Assembly: GCA_040880365.1 (NCBI GenBank)
Contig: JBBDIO010000104.1
Span: 1 to 37,235 of the forward strand
DNA from: JBBDIO01 sp040880365
GTDB taxonomy: Bacteria; Chloroflexota; Anaerolineae; Caldilineales; Caldilineaceae
Direction of reading: 5' to 3'
Length of the DNA stretch: 37,235 bases
In this document: piece after piece, positions 16,089 through 24,449 of the stretch
Layout: each line of letters opens with the position of its first letter
Numbering within the stretch: position 1 is the first letter of the stretch
The notes under the pieces: model-generated
The model's database searches: none
What the model was told of the DNA's origin: nothing
What the model saw: the letters and a program-made list of their open reading frames with translations, nothing else
Translations under genes and position numbers: made by a program

Positions 16089-17027
16089 ATGACACATCTT
16101 ACAACACCAGCTCGCCCCCAGGTGCATCCCTACATTCGCGCGCTATTGGGCACACTTGCCATCGCCCTGACTCTGGGCCTGGCTATTGCCCTGGGAGAAT
16201 GGAGCAGAGTCCAATTCGGCCTCGACATTGCCGGCCAACAGGCGGTCCAGGCCGTGCTGGCCGCCGCACTCACACTGGGCGCGATTCTGTTTCTACACGT
16301 CCGGCTCGACGGCAGCCCCCGCGCGGCGCTGGGATTGCCACCCTTCCCGGCCGCGCTGCGCACTGCGCTGTGGGGCATGGGCGCAACATTGGCCGCGGCG
16401 CTGGTTGTGTTTGGCAGTGCCGCCTTGCTGGGCGGGATAGCCGCCACCGCGGTCGATGCCGGTCGCCTGTTCGCTTTCATCCTGTCCACTGCACTCACCA
16501 TCTTCCTGTTCGAGGCTTTGCCCGAAGAAGTGGCATTGCGCGGCTATGTCTATCACAATCTGACGCGTCGCCTGCGCCGCTGGGTGGCCGCGCTCTCCAC
16601 CACGCTGCTATTTCTGCTCGTGCCCCTTGCTTCCTGGGTCCAGATGTGGATATTGACCGCACTGGGCATAGCATCTCCGCCCGCACAGTGGGTCCCCGCA
16701 GGAGAAGAGCCGCTCAGTTATTTCACGTTCCTTTTTTCCTTTGGGATCGTGCTGCTGATTGCGCGCGAACTCACCGGATCGGTGTGGACGTCCATCGCCA
16801 TCCATACTACCTTTCTAACCATCAACCGGCTTGTACTGGCAGACGATGCCCTCCATACCGGCTGGGGATTGGAAGTTCCCGGTGGGCTGACAGGTATACT
16901 TTTGCCCGCCTATCTCTCGCTCACCATCATCATTCTCTATGTCGTGGCCGAATGGCGCGGAAAAACAATAGCGTGGAACAGCGTCCCCGCGCAGGAACAG
17001 GTGCCGGCAAGCCAGTCACCCGTCTGA
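16089..17027 (+). CDS. CPBP-family intramembrane metalloprotease (CAAX protease-like)
   Basis: Polytopic membrane protein of the CPBP/Abi family. About seven to eight hydrophobic segments are visible. The catalytic motif EExxxR is present as Glu146-Glu147 ... Arg151 (PEEVALRGYVYHNL), and the second motif His239 ... Asn246 (SIAIHTTFLTINR) fits the usual HxxxN. Bacterial members cleave membrane peptides, or act in bacteriocin self-immunity or maturation. It follows the MlrC-like gene by 60 bases on the same strand and ends two bases before a strong terminator, so the two are probably co-transcribed. No clear ribosome site precedes the ATG (AAAAGG is 14 bases away). Role in this locus unknown. 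Confidence 0.87.
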   Translation: MTHLTTPARPQVHPYIRALLGTLAIALTLGLAIALGEWSRVQFGLDIAGQQAVQAVLAAALTLGAILFLHVRLDGSPRAALGLPPFPAALRTALWGMGATLAAALVVFGSAALLGGIAATAVDAGRLFAFILSTALTIFLFEALPEEVALRGYVYHNLTRRLRRWVAALSTTLLFLLVPLASWVQMWILTALGIASPPAQWVPAGEEPLSYFTFLFSFGIVLLIARELTGSVWTSIAIHTTFLTINRLVLADDALHTGWGLEVPGGLTGILLPAYLSLTIIILYVVAEWRGKTIAWNSVPAQEQVPASQSPV

Positions 17028-17028
17028 C

Positions 17029-17080
17029 CTGAAACAAAAGGCCGAGGGACGATATGCTGTCCCTCGGCCTTTTGTTTCAG
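17029..17080. terminator. Strong bidirectional terminator with perfect 22-bp arms
   Basis: Arms at 17029-17050 and 17059-17080 are perfectly complementary over 22 bases around an eight-base loop (GATATGCT). The GC-rich core (GGCCGAGGGAC) is flanked by AAACAAAA and TTTTGTTT, so the element works in both directions between the convergent CPBP and SDR genes. Confidence 0.95.
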
Positions 17081-17113
17081 CCTTGACTTGTCAACTGAGT
17101 CAACTGTGACCCT

Positions 17114-17872
17114 CTAACGCGTAAACAGCGTGCCCCGGATATAGTCGGCATCGTCCGAAGCCAGGAACGCGATCACCTTGCCCACGCCATCGGGCGAGCC
17201 GAGCGTTGTCTCCAACTCCGCGCGCTTGGCAACCGGATCGCCGCCGGCCAGCCGTTCGCGTTCGGCTTCCAGGTCCAGCTTCAAGGTCGTCGCAATTCCA
17301 CCCGGACACAACACGTTCACGCGCACATTGCGCTCGGCAATATGCCGATCCAGCGTCATACCCAGACCGTTGGCCCCGCCTTTACTCGCGCCATAAGCAA
17401 TCGAACCACTGCCGCCCTTCACACCTGCACCCGACCCGATAATCACCAGCGTGCTCTTGCCCGCGGCATCGAACAGGGGCATGGCATATTTCGTGCAGAG
17501 AAACGGCCCTTTCAGGTTCACATCAATCACCGCCTGAAAATCCTCCACACTCAGCTCGTCGGGCTGTTGCATAATCCCCCGAAAAATGCCCGCCGCGCAG
17601 ACCATCACATCCAGTCGCCCATAGCGTTCCTGCACATGCTGCATGAGCGTCTGTACGCTGTCGGGGTCCGCCACATTCACCGCCTCGGCGTGTACATCGA
17701 AGCCGCGCGCCGCCAATGCGGCACAGCTCTCCTGAACCTTGGCCTCATTCCAGTCCGCCAGGATCACGCGCCCGCCCCGCTCGGCGCAAAACCGCGCGCC
17801 CGCCTCGCCAATACCCTGGGCCGCGCCCGTCACCAAAATCACTTTGCCGGTCAAATCGCCTGCGTTGCTCAC
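17114..17872 (-). CDS. SDR-family NAD(P)-dependent oxidoreductase
   Basis: Classical short-chain dehydrogenase, 252 residues. The cofactor motif TGAAQGIG is at 15-22, Asp40 at the end of beta-2 favours NAD+, the active-site Asn is Asn119, and the catalytic triad is Ser147, Tyr160, Lys164 (YGASK). The usual NNAG is replaced by VCAAG (91-95). The C-terminus YIRGTLFTR is a shortened form of the usual YITGxxxxVDGG and ends at once, so the protein lacks the last 10-15 residues of typical members. GTG start at 17870-17872 with GAGG close upstream. It is the last gene of the long catabolic series, 124 bases after the TIM-barrel gene. Likely role: oxidation of a sugar or sugar-acid hydroxyl. Confidence 0.9.
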   Translation of the reverse strand: MSNAGDLTGKVILVTGAAQGIGEAGARFCAERGGRVILADWNEAKVQESCAALAARGFDVHAEAVNVADPDSVQTLMQHVQERYGRLDVMVCAAGIFRGIMQQPDELSVEDFQAVIDVNLKGPFLCTKYAMPLFDAAGKSTLVIIGSGAGVKGGSGSIAYGASKGGANGLGMTLDRHIAERNVRVNVLCPGGIATTLKLDLEAERERLAGGDPVAKRAELETTLGSPDGVGKVIAFLASDDADYIRGTLFTR

Positions 17873-17947
17873 AGCTTCCTCGTTTTTCTAGAAATTATGC
17901 TCAAAATTTTTGAATAGACAGAAATACAGGAATGTCCCCTATGCCAC

Positions 17948-18005
17948 CCGCTCCGCCACTGCGGAGCCTATGCGATCCGCTCCCCCAGTGCGGAGCCTAT
18001 ACCAC
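17948..18005. repeat. Two 29-bp tandem repeats spanning the stop codon of the TIM-barrel isomerase gene
   Basis: Units at 17948-17976 and 17977-18005 share most positions (CCGCTCC...TGCGGAGCCTAT). The stop codon TAG is at 17997-17999, inside one unit, so the gene's 3' end has been copied downstream. The first unit contains a perfect small hairpin, CTCCGC-CACT-GCGGAG. Confidence 0.8.
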
Positions 18006-18863
18006 CGACTCCAGCCACGCAATGCCCAGTTTCTCGGCGGTCGCCAGCACCGAATCCCGCGCTTCGGGGATCAGATCATCGGGCAAATGCTCGATGATGA
18101 AGTAGCCTTCGGGTTTGATGGCCTCGAAACGCTGCATGTAATAGCCCACATCCATGCGCCCGCGGCCAATCACCACCTCGGCGATGTGCATCACCAGCCG
18201 ATCCTCCACATCCACATCCTTGGCGTGCACAACCCATGCTACATCGCCCAGCGTATCGTAGAGTTCATCCAGCAACGGGCGCGAATCGTAGACATCGTGC
18301 AGCCCGCGCACAAAGTTCACTGGATCCACATTAAACTTCAACATGGGCGAACCCACGCGATCCAGCACCTCGCGCACCATAGCCACCGTATTCAGCGGCG
18401 AAAGCACATGCCCTTCGATAGTGAGAATCACGCCCGCGTCTTCCGCGGTGCGCGTCACCTGGGTCAGGCTATCGACCAGCCGGTCGATGGTCGCAGGCAG
18501 ATGATTGTCGGGATGGGGCGTCCAGTGACCACGCGGATTGATCGAGCCGGGACGGACATACAGGTTATCCCCCTGGAGCGTCGCGCAGACCTGGATGGCC
18601 TGGCGAAATGTGGCAATACCCGCCTGCCGGCGCGACTCATCGGGGTTCACCATCCCCTCATATTGGCCGTTGACCTGGGCAATGCCCACGCCTTCGCCCG
18701 CGATGATATCGCGAATCTTGTGCAGTTCGTCTGTCGTGGGGGCGGCAAAATCGGCAAAGCGGCAACAGCAGCCCACAAAGCCCTCCTGACGCACCTTCTG
18801 TACGTGCGCAGGCTCCAGTGTCCGCAAATCGCCGGGCAAAAATCCTGTAGTGGCTAAACGCAT
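17997..18863 (-). CDS. Sugar phosphate isomerase/epimerase-like TIM barrel (AP_endonuc_2 family)
   Basis: Xylose-isomerase-like TIM barrel of 288 residues. The four expected metal-site positions are filled: Glu150 (TIEGH), Asp180 (NVDPVN), His213 (VHAKD) and Glu258 (IIEHL). Relatives include hydroxypyruvate isomerase, D-tagatose 3-epimerase and 2-keto-myo-inositol dehydratase types; sequence alone does not separate them. A run of three cysteines (GCCCRF, 31-36) near the N-terminus is unusual. The ATG at 18861-18863 has only a weak AGAGAAAA upstream. It lies between the Gfo/Idh/MocA and SDR genes, a grouping common in pathways for rare sugars, inositols and keto-sugars. Confidence 0.88.
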   Translation of the reverse strand: MRLATTGFLPGDLRTLEPAHVQKVRQEGFVGCCCRFADFAAPTTDELHKIRDIIAGEGVGIAQVNGQYEGMVNPDESRRQAGIATFRQAIQVCATLQGDNLYVRPGSINPRGHWTPHPDNHLPATIDRLVDSLTQVTRTAEDAGVILTIEGHVLSPLNTVAMVREVLDRVGSPMLKFNVDPVNFVRGLHDVYDSRPLLDELYDTLGDVAWVVHAKDVDVEDRLVMHIAEVVIGRGRMDVGYYMQRFEAIKPEGYFIIEHLPDDLIPEARDSVLATAEKLGIAWLESVV

Positions 18864-18990
18864 AGTTTTCTCTACATTCTAGTGAGTGAATCGTTCGCAA
18901 ATAGGTACTACAAATCAGACAACGCTCGTGTATAAGCGTAAAATGACCCTACACAAACAGGTAAATGCCTGGACAATTCCCAGAGACCTG

Positions 18991-20106
18991 TCACCACGCC
19001 CGCGAGTCGGGCACCTCTAACCATGCGCCGCCCTGGCGTATAGATTCCTGGCTCACCAGGCCCGGCAACGTCATATCCATCGCCCAGTGAATATCAATGC
19101 GCGGGGGCTTTTCGCCGCGCGCCGCGGCCACAAAATCCATCACTTCAAAATAATCGCCACCGCCATGCCCCGCCTGCAACGCGGCGGCAGGTGGGTTGCG
19201 CCAGATTTCCGGCAGAAATTCGGCCTCAAACTGGGACAGCGGCAGCCACGTATCGGGATCTTCGCAATAATCTTCCAGCCACACCCAGTGTTCCTCGCCG
19301 GGGCGACGTGCGCTCTCAAATGCGCCCTTGGTGCCCTGCAACGCATAGTTCGTCATGGCGTGGGGCCGCCGGGAGAGCATATCCAGCCGCACACGGATCA
19401 GCTTTTCGGTGGCAGTCTTGCACAATAGCAGCACCGTATCGTCCATCCCCCCGGCGGGCCGTCCTCCGGGAGAAGTCCACTGTCCCGTACCCACGCAACT
19501 CACGCGCGCCGGACGTTCGCCCAGCCACAACAGACACGGCCCCAGGCTGTGGGTAGGATAGGTCGCGCCGTTCACCCCTACCTGCCAGTAATAGCGCCAG
19601 GTCGGCGCGCCCGCCGCGCTGCGGTGCAGCTTGGATAGCTCATGGATATATTCGCCGTCGGCATAATACACTTCGCCAAACAGACCCGCCTGGACCAGGG
19701 CGTGAACCAACGCCACCGGCTTGCGGTAGATGTAATTTTCGGCCATCATATAGACCGCGCGGCTGGCAGCACATGCCTGGGTCAACCAGCGCGCCTCATC
19801 CAGCCCCACACATGCAGTCACCTCGCTCAACACATGGATATCGCGCTGCAACGCCGCGATGGCCTGCGCCGCGTGAAACTGCATGGGCGTCGCGATGACC
19901 ACGGCGTCGGGCCGCGCCGTATCCAGCATTTCCTCATAGCTCTGATAGAGCTGATCCACGCCGGTCGCTTTGCCTGCTTCGGCCAAAGTCGGCCCATGCA
20001 CATCACACAACGCCACAATCCGCGTATCGGGATGCTGTTGAAATGCCCGAAAGAATGAGCTTGCCCGATGCACACCGGCAAACGCCACCCGCAATGGTTC
20101 ACTCAC
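18991..20106 (-). CDS. Gfo/Idh/MocA-family oxidoreductase
   Basis: NAD(P)-dependent sugar oxidoreductase family protein, 371 residues: an N-terminal Rossmann domain (residues 5-120) and a C-terminal alpha/beta domain. The glycine motif is degenerate (AFAGVHRASSF instead of GxGxxG). Asp35 (LCDVHG) would bind the cofactor ribose. The family's EKP motif, whose Lys takes part in catalysis, reads Glu95-Val96-Thr97 (LSEVTA), so the catalytic Lys is missing at its usual place; THSLGP (about residue 187) keeps the conserved His. It may still bind cofactor and act on an altered substrate or use another proton donor. GTG start at 20104-20106. It follows the LarA homologue, with a strong hairpin in the 72-base gap. 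Confidence 0.88.
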   Translation of the reverse strand: MSEPLRVAFAGVHRASSFFRAFQQHPDTRIVALCDVHGPTLAEAGKATGVDQLYQSYEEMLDTARPDAVVIATPMQFHAAQAIAALQRDIHVLSEVTACVGLDEARWLTQACAASRAVYMMAENYIYRKPVALVHALVQAGLFGEVYYADGEYIHELSKLHRSAAGAPTWRYYWQVGVNGATYPTHSLGPCLLWLGERPARVSCVGTGQWTSPGGRPAGGMDDTVLLLCKTATEKLIRVRLDMLSRRPHAMTNYALQGTKGAFESARRPGEEHWVWLEDYCEDPDTWLPLSQFEAEFLPEIWRNPPAAALQAGHGGGDYFEVMDFVAAARGEKPPRIDIHWAMDMTLPGLVSQESIRQGGAWLEVPDSRAW

Positions 20107-20133
20107 ACGAATTTCCCGTTCCGGTTGTCAATA

Positions 20134-20173
20134 GATTGCGCAGGCATCGCCGCGCGACGATGCCTGCGCAATC
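20134..20173. promoter_or_regulatory. Intercistronic hairpin with perfect 16-bp arms
   Basis: Arms GATTGCGCAGGCATCG (20134-20149) and its exact complement (20158-20173) enclose an eight-base loop. It lies five bases after the LarA-like stop and before the Gfo/Idh/MocA start. No T-run follows on the minus strand (CTATTGACA comes next), so it more likely stabilises or partitions the mRNA than ends it. Confidence 0.8.
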
Positions 20174-20178
20174 CCGTC

Positions 20179-21465
20179 CTACTCCCGCGCCAGCAACTGC
20201 AAGCCGGAACTGGGGAACACGGCCACAGTGGCGCGCGCAGGCAAAGCGGGCTTGAGCAGGTCGATCACAGTATCCCATTTGCGCACCAGCAAATCCTTGG
20301 GCTGTTTGCGTGGAAAATCGGCGGCAGGATAATTTTCCGACCAGATAATCGCCTGATCCCGTTCTGCCAACTGCGCTTCGGGATCGGGAATCACTTCGCG
20401 CGCGGCCAGCTGGGCCGAATAGCGGGTCCAATCCACGCGGTCATACAGCCCGTGATAGCAAATGCCATCTACCGCGGGGTTCACCGCCACAAAGCGCGCC
20501 TTGGCAAAGTGCGAACGACACCACAGGGCCTTCCCGGTCTGGATGGGATCCGAATCCAGCGGATAGGCATTGACCACGACCAGATCGGCGGCGTCGCGCA
20601 GCGTATCGGGGATGTGCGTGCCATAGGCCGTGCGCGCAAAGCGCGCGCCTGCGCGCTGGGCCTGCACAAAATCGCCCACAAACACCGCGGCCACCTCGCG
20701 CCGGCTGTTGATCACCATGTTCACTACCAGATCCAGCCCCAGCGCGCGCGCCGCCGCTTCCGACGCGTCGCGATGATCCGGAACATCGCCACTGCGCTCG
20801 ATATTGCCCTGCCCGCGCGCCGGATAGTGGGTGTGAAAACTGAAGATAGTGGCAAAACCGGCTACCCCCGGCAAAATCAACTTGGAACCACCGCCAAAGC
20901 CCACCGCACCGTGGGGATAGATGCCGCCAATCGTCATTTTGAAATCGGCATCCGCCACCCAGGGATCAAAATAGAGCGGTGTGCCATCTTCCAGCGCGCC
21001 AATGCCTTTCAGATCGCCCGCCATGAAATTGTGGCTTTTCACGGCATAGTCGCGCACAATGTCCGCGCCCAGTTTCTTCTCAAATTCTTCTTTGGTCTGC
21101 GGACGGTGCGAACCGCCCCCCACCACAAACCGAATTTCCGATTTGGGCACGCCCGCTTTTGCCAGTTCCTGCAACACATAGGGCACCAACACGCTGGCGG
21201 GCGTGGGACGGCTCACATCATCCACCACAATGGTGGCGCTGGTGCGCCCCTTTGCCAGTTCAGAAATGGGTGGAGTGCCGATGGGGTTGGCAAAGGCCGC
21301 CGCAATCGCGTCTGCGTCCAGTGTGGGTGCATCGTGCATGGCTAATGTATGCACATCCCACTCTGCCGGAAATTCCAGCGTCAGATCAATGTCACCATAC
21401 CATGCGCGCGAAGGCATGGTCACCAAATGCCGATCAAGTGCAGTTACAGGGGGTGCCTGAATCAT
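20179..21465 (-). CDS. LarA-like nickel-pincer hydroxyacid racemase/epimerase (DUF2088)
   Basis: Homologue of lactate racemase LarA, which uses a nickel-pincer nucleotide to racemise or epimerise alpha-hydroxy acids. Active-site positions match Lactobacillus LarA in identity and spacing: Arg86 (DDVSRPTP; Arg75), His120 (GGGSHRPQT; His108), His185 (YPHGAVGF; His174), Lys195 (GGSKLILPG; Lys184, which anchors the cofactor) and His211 (SFHTH; His200). The last three keep the 10- and 16-residue intervals. No larB, larC or larE cofactor genes are in the window, so they must be elsewhere. Members of this superfamily act on lactate, malate, gluconate and other hydroxy acids. The sugar-acid neighbours suggest C2-epimerisation of an aldonate here (inference). 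AAGGAG precedes the ATG at 21463-21465. Confidence 0.9.
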   Translation of the reverse strand: MIQAPPVTALDRHLVTMPSRAWYGDIDLTLEFPAEWDVHTLAMHDAPTLDADAIAAAFANPIGTPPISELAKGRTSATIVVDDVSRPTPASVLVPYVLQELAKAGVPKSEIRFVVGGGSHRPQTKEEFEKKLGADIVRDYAVKSHNFMAGDLKGIGALEDGTPLYFDPWVADADFKMTIGGIYPHGAVGFGGGSKLILPGVAGFATIFSFHTHYPARGQGNIERSGDVPDHRDASEAAARALGLDLVVNMVINSRREVAAVFVGDFVQAQRAGARFARTAYGTHIPDTLRDAADLVVVNAYPLDSDPIQTGKALWCRSHFAKARFVAVNPAVDGICYHGLYDRVDWTRYSAQLAAREVIPDPEAQLAERDQAIIWSENYPAADFPRKQPKDLLVRKWDTVIDLLKPALPARATVAVFPSSGLQLLARE

Positions 21466-21566
21466 GTAGTTTCTCCTTTATCCTGACTTTGCTGTAGAGC
21501 CATTAAAACAGTTTATTGGGGATAGAAGCCATTGCGGGTAAAAGCTCGACCCCGCCCTCTTTATAG

Positions 21567-22259
21567 CTAACCACCGAGCACGGGTTCGGGACCACCGGCA
21601 GGCCATTGCGCGGGCGTATAGGGCCATTGCAGTTGAGTGCAGATCGTCTCCCAGCGCGCCGCCATATCGGGTGCATAGAGATAGGGCAGATAGCCCATGC
21701 GCAGATAGGTGAGAATTGCCGGGGCGCGAAAGTCGTCGGTCTTGAGATAGATATTGTCATAGCCGGCGCGCCGCAAACGATTGGTCACCGCGGCGCAAAC
21801 CGTCCAGCCCAGCTTGTGCCCGCGGTGGTCGGGATGCGCCGCCACCCAGCCCAGTTCGCCCCCATAGGGATGTGCAGGCGTGGGTCGATGGGTCGCCATG
21901 CAAGTGGCAACGATAGCATCTGTCCGTTCATCGACTGCCACATACCAGCCATACGGGAGCGCAGTCATCTGGCAAAGTATGAGGCGGTCGGCAGTCCAGT
22001 CCTCGAACCCTGCCGCCACCATTAGCGCGACATAGTCTGCATCGTCTTGGCCCGCCGTATAGAAGCGCAAACGATAGCCCGCGGCCAGATGCAGGGGTAG
22101 TTCACTTTCATCCGCAGGGTTCGGCGCGGTCCGCACCAGATCATGGGTGGGCCACAGCATTTCCAACTGGAGAACGGTGGTCGCTACCTCACTGTGGTTG
22201 GCATCTTTACCGTTGTTGGCATCTTTACTGTGATTGGCATCTTTTTCGGGCACGCTCAT
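21567..22259 (-). CDS. GNAT-family N-acetyltransferase
   Basis: Acetyl-CoA-dependent acyltransferase fold, 230 residues. Motif A is visible as ELGWVAAHPDHRGHKLG followed by a helix, with the pyrophosphate-binding HRGHKLG loop; the later LKTDDFRAPAILTYLRMGY is the usual GNAT C-terminal half. The first 25 residues are three copies of a KDANHS-type hexapeptide from an 18-base DNA repeat and are probably disordered. The ATG overlaps the DUF4432 stop by four bases (22256-22259), so the two are translationally coupled. The substrate is unknown; relatives in sugar loci acetylate amino sugars or antibiotics. Confidence 0.85.
   Translation of the reverse strand: MSVPEKDANHSKDANNGKDANHSEVATTVLQLEMLWPTHDLVRTAPNPADESELPLHLAAGYRLRFYTAGQDDADYVALMVAAGFEDWTADRLILCQMTALPYGWYVAVDERTDAIVATCMATHRPTPAHPYGGELGWVAAHPDHRGHKLGWTVCAAVTNRLRRAGYDNIYLKTDDFRAPAILTYLRMGYLPYLYAPDMAARWETICTQLQWPYTPAQWPAGGPEPVLGG
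22191..22244. repeat. Three 18-bp tandem repeats encoding (KDANHS)3
   Basis: Units at 22191-22208, 22209-22226 and 22227-22244 end in TTGGCATCTTT on the plus strand and encode KDANHS, KDANNG and KDANHS at the acetyltransferase N-terminus. Nearby, GGTATTGCCAGT is duplicated at 22281-22292 and 22293-22304 and encodes TTGN twice at the C-terminus of the neighbouring DUF4432 protein. Confidence 0.9.
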
Positions 22260-23386
22260 GCGCGCACCTCGCTTTCGTCATCGGTATTGCCAGTGGTATT
22301 GCCAGTGGTCTGCGCGTCTACCCGACCATCGGCATGAATCTGGGCAACGCGTGTCACGCCACTATAGGCAACCGCCGCATACTCCACAGTGAGCGCGGCG
22401 CCTGCATCCAGTGTGCGGTGGGTGCCGTGGGCCTGCGCTGCGTGCAGCGTGGAATGGGGCGATGACCAGGGTTCCAGCGCGATGTTGAAGGTGCGCCCAT
22501 ACCACGGCGACCCGGTGGCGCCGCCAAATACCTGCCAGAACCAAAGCACCGGATAGACATCCAGCGGCCAGACCATGCCGAACCCAACCTGACGGCTGGT
22601 GTTGGTCAACGCATACCAGCCTGCTTCCAGATTGGTCAGAAAGGCCAGGTCCTGCGCTTTGGCCGCGGGTGTGGGGATGCGCGACAGGTCAATTGCCTCT
22701 CCATCGCGCCCCTGCACATGGGGCCAGCGCAGCCCGCTTCCCGCGGCCAGCCGGCTATCGCCCGCCAAATCCAAAATCTCCACCGTCGCGCCGGGCAGAT
22801 CGATGACACACGAATCATCCAGAAAGGGCGCGCCAAAGGCTGGATGCTGGCCCCAGACAAAATCCTGGGGCACGGCCCCCTCGTTCACCACGCGTTCGCT
22901 AATCTTCAGCACGCTGCGGTGACGATCCAGCCGCAATGTCTTTTCTACCAGAAACGGCGTGCGCACCGTGCGCACCCAAAATTTCACCACCACCTGTTCG
23001 GGCGTATCGGTTTCGATGCGATACGCCCAGGGCATAAGCGAAACCTCACCGTGCAGCCCAAAACTGGTGCCCGCATGATCAATGGCATTGCCGCCCGTGG
23101 GGAAACATTCCTGCCAGCCGCCCTCATAATAGTCGAGGAATGCGCCATCCGCGCGCGCCACGCTGGGCACATGCTGGGCAGGATTGCGCACGCCCAATGG
23201 CGAACGCCACATGAAGTCGGTATCGGTAGGTTTGTGCAAAAATTCAAAAATGTCGCTGCCTTTGCCCGCCAGCACACTGACTCGCACCAGCTCATTTTCC
23301 AGCGTGACTACAGGCAGCCCCCGATAGAGCGTCTCGGTGATGCGGCAGCCAAAATTGCGTTCGTGCGTATAAGATGGTTCCTGCAT
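22256..23386 (-). CDS. Aldose 1-epimerase/DUF4432-family protein
   Basis: Galactose-mutarotase-like beta-sandwich protein of 376 residues, which would interconvert anomers of a free sugar. Candidate catalytic residues are His112 (GLHGE), His181 (WGQHPAFG) and Glu305 (ALEPWSSP), matching the His/His/Glu set of mutarotases. The last 15 residues are low complexity (QTTGNTTGNTDDE) and arise partly from a 12-base duplication. GAGG precedes the ATG at 23384-23386. It lies between the SMP-30 gene and the acetyltransferase gene, overlapping the latter by four bases. It could pass the right anomer to the dehydrogenases. Confidence 0.87.
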   Translation of the reverse strand: MQEPSYTHERNFGCRITETLYRGLPVVTLENELVRVSVLAGKGSDIFEFLHKPTDTDFMWRSPLGVRNPAQHVPSVARADGAFLDYYEGGWQECFPTGGNAIDHAGTSFGLHGEVSLMPWAYRIETDTPEQVVVKFWVRTVRTPFLVEKTLRLDRHRSVLKISERVVNEGAVPQDFVWGQHPAFGAPFLDDSCVIDLPGATVEILDLAGDSRLAAGSGLRWPHVQGRDGEAIDLSRIPTPAAKAQDLAFLTNLEAGWYALTNTSRQVGFGMVWPLDVYPVLWFWQVFGGATGSPWYGRTFNIALEPWSSPHSTLHAAQAHGTHRTLDAGAALTVEYAAVAYSGVTRVAQIHADGRVDAQTTGNTTGNTDDESEVRA

Positions 23387-23443
23387 AAAAACCTCGTTGC
23401 ACAGATGAAATGCATGTGTACTGATGGATAGGCGGTGCCCAGG

Positions 23444-24424
23444 CTAGGGAGTCTGCGCGCCGCGTGTCTCCACATACAGAGCATAGATCGATTGGCTGCC
23501 CGCCATAAAGAGGCGATTTTTGAAACGCCCGCCAAAACAGAGATTGGCGCACGCTTCGGGCAGATGAATGCGCCCCAGCAGCTCGCCTGCGGGCGAAAAA
23601 CAGTGCACGCCATCGTTTTCGGGTGCGCCCCAGCCCGAACTCGACCACACATTGCCGTGCACATCGGTGCGAATGCCATCGGCAAAGCCCGGTTTCATAT
23701 CCACAAAGACCTGGCTATTGGACAGGCGCGTGCCGTCCACCACATCAAAGACCCGAATATGCGCCGGGGCGTCGGGGTTGTGGGTAATGCCTGTATCCAC
23801 AATGTAGAGTTTGCGCTCGTCGGGCGCAAAACAGAGGCCGTTGGGCTTCTCGAAATCGTCGGCAACCACCGTCAGCGCGCCGCTCTGGGGATCCCAGCGA
23901 TAGACCGCGGTGGGCAGTTCGGCATCCGCCTTGCCGCCTTCATAATCCATGAGAATGCCATAGCCGGGATCGGTGAACCAGACCGCGCCGTCGGCACTCA
24001 CCACCACATCGTTGGGCGCGTTGAGCCGTTCCCCCTGGTAGCTATCGGCCAAAACCGTGATACGCCCGTCGTGTTCCGTGCGTGTCACGCGGCGGGTTTC
24101 GTGTTCACAGCTCACCAGCCGCCCCTGACGGTCGCGCGTGTTGCCATTCGTATAGTTGGATGGGCTGCGAAAGACGCTCACCGCGCCGGTCTGTTCATCC
24201 CAGCGCATCATGCGGTTGTTGGGGATATCGCTCCACAGCAGATAGCGCCCATCGCCAAACCAGACCGGGCCTTCTGCCCAACGCATCCCCGTCGCCAGCC
24301 GCTGCAACGCAGCATTGCCCAGACAATAGGCTTTGAAACGCGGATCCACGATCTCTACCGCAGGGTCGGGATAGCGCACTACGCCCTTATCCCAGTCCCG
24401 ATCCAGCATATAGTCAGCCGCCAT
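23444..24424 (-). CDS. SMP-30/gluconolactonase/LRE-family lactonase
   Basis: Six-bladed beta-propeller metalloenzyme that hydrolyses sugar lactones to aldonic acids. The calcium/zinc ligands are present: Glu51 (WAEGPVW), Asn195 (KPNGLCF) and Asp249 (FADGIRTD); Asn138 (NAPNDVV) matches the substrate-binding Asn of human SMP-30. Length 326 is slightly long because of an N-terminal extension of about 40 residues. No signal peptide, so it is cytoplasmic. AAAGGGAA precedes the ATG at 24422-24424. It follows the M24 gene by 25 bases. With the COG3618 amidohydrolase it gives the locus two possible lactonases. Confidence 0.93.
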   Translation of the reverse strand: MAADYMLDRDWDKGVVRYPDPAVEIVDPRFKAYCLGNAALQRLATGMRWAEGPVWFGDGRYLLWSDIPNNRMMRWDEQTGAVSVFRSPSNYTNGNTRDRQGRLVSCEHETRRVTRTEHDGRITVLADSYQGERLNAPNDVVVSADGAVWFTDPGYGILMDYEGGKADAELPTAVYRWDPQSGALTVVADDFEKPNGLCFAPDERKLYIVDTGITHNPDAPAHIRVFDVVDGTRLSNSQVFVDMKPGFADGIRTDVHGNVWSSSGWGAPENDGVHCFSPAGELLGRIHLPEACANLCFGGRFKNRLFMAGSQSIYALYVETRGAQTP

Positions 24425-24449
24425 CGATTTCCCTTTACCTGTTTTTGTA

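Noticed and set aside
16013..17032. Alternative plus-strand frame overlapping the CPBP gene
   Set aside because: Its product is Arg/His/Pro-rich and motif-free, while the other frame carries EExxxR and the HxxxN motif with clear membrane helices.
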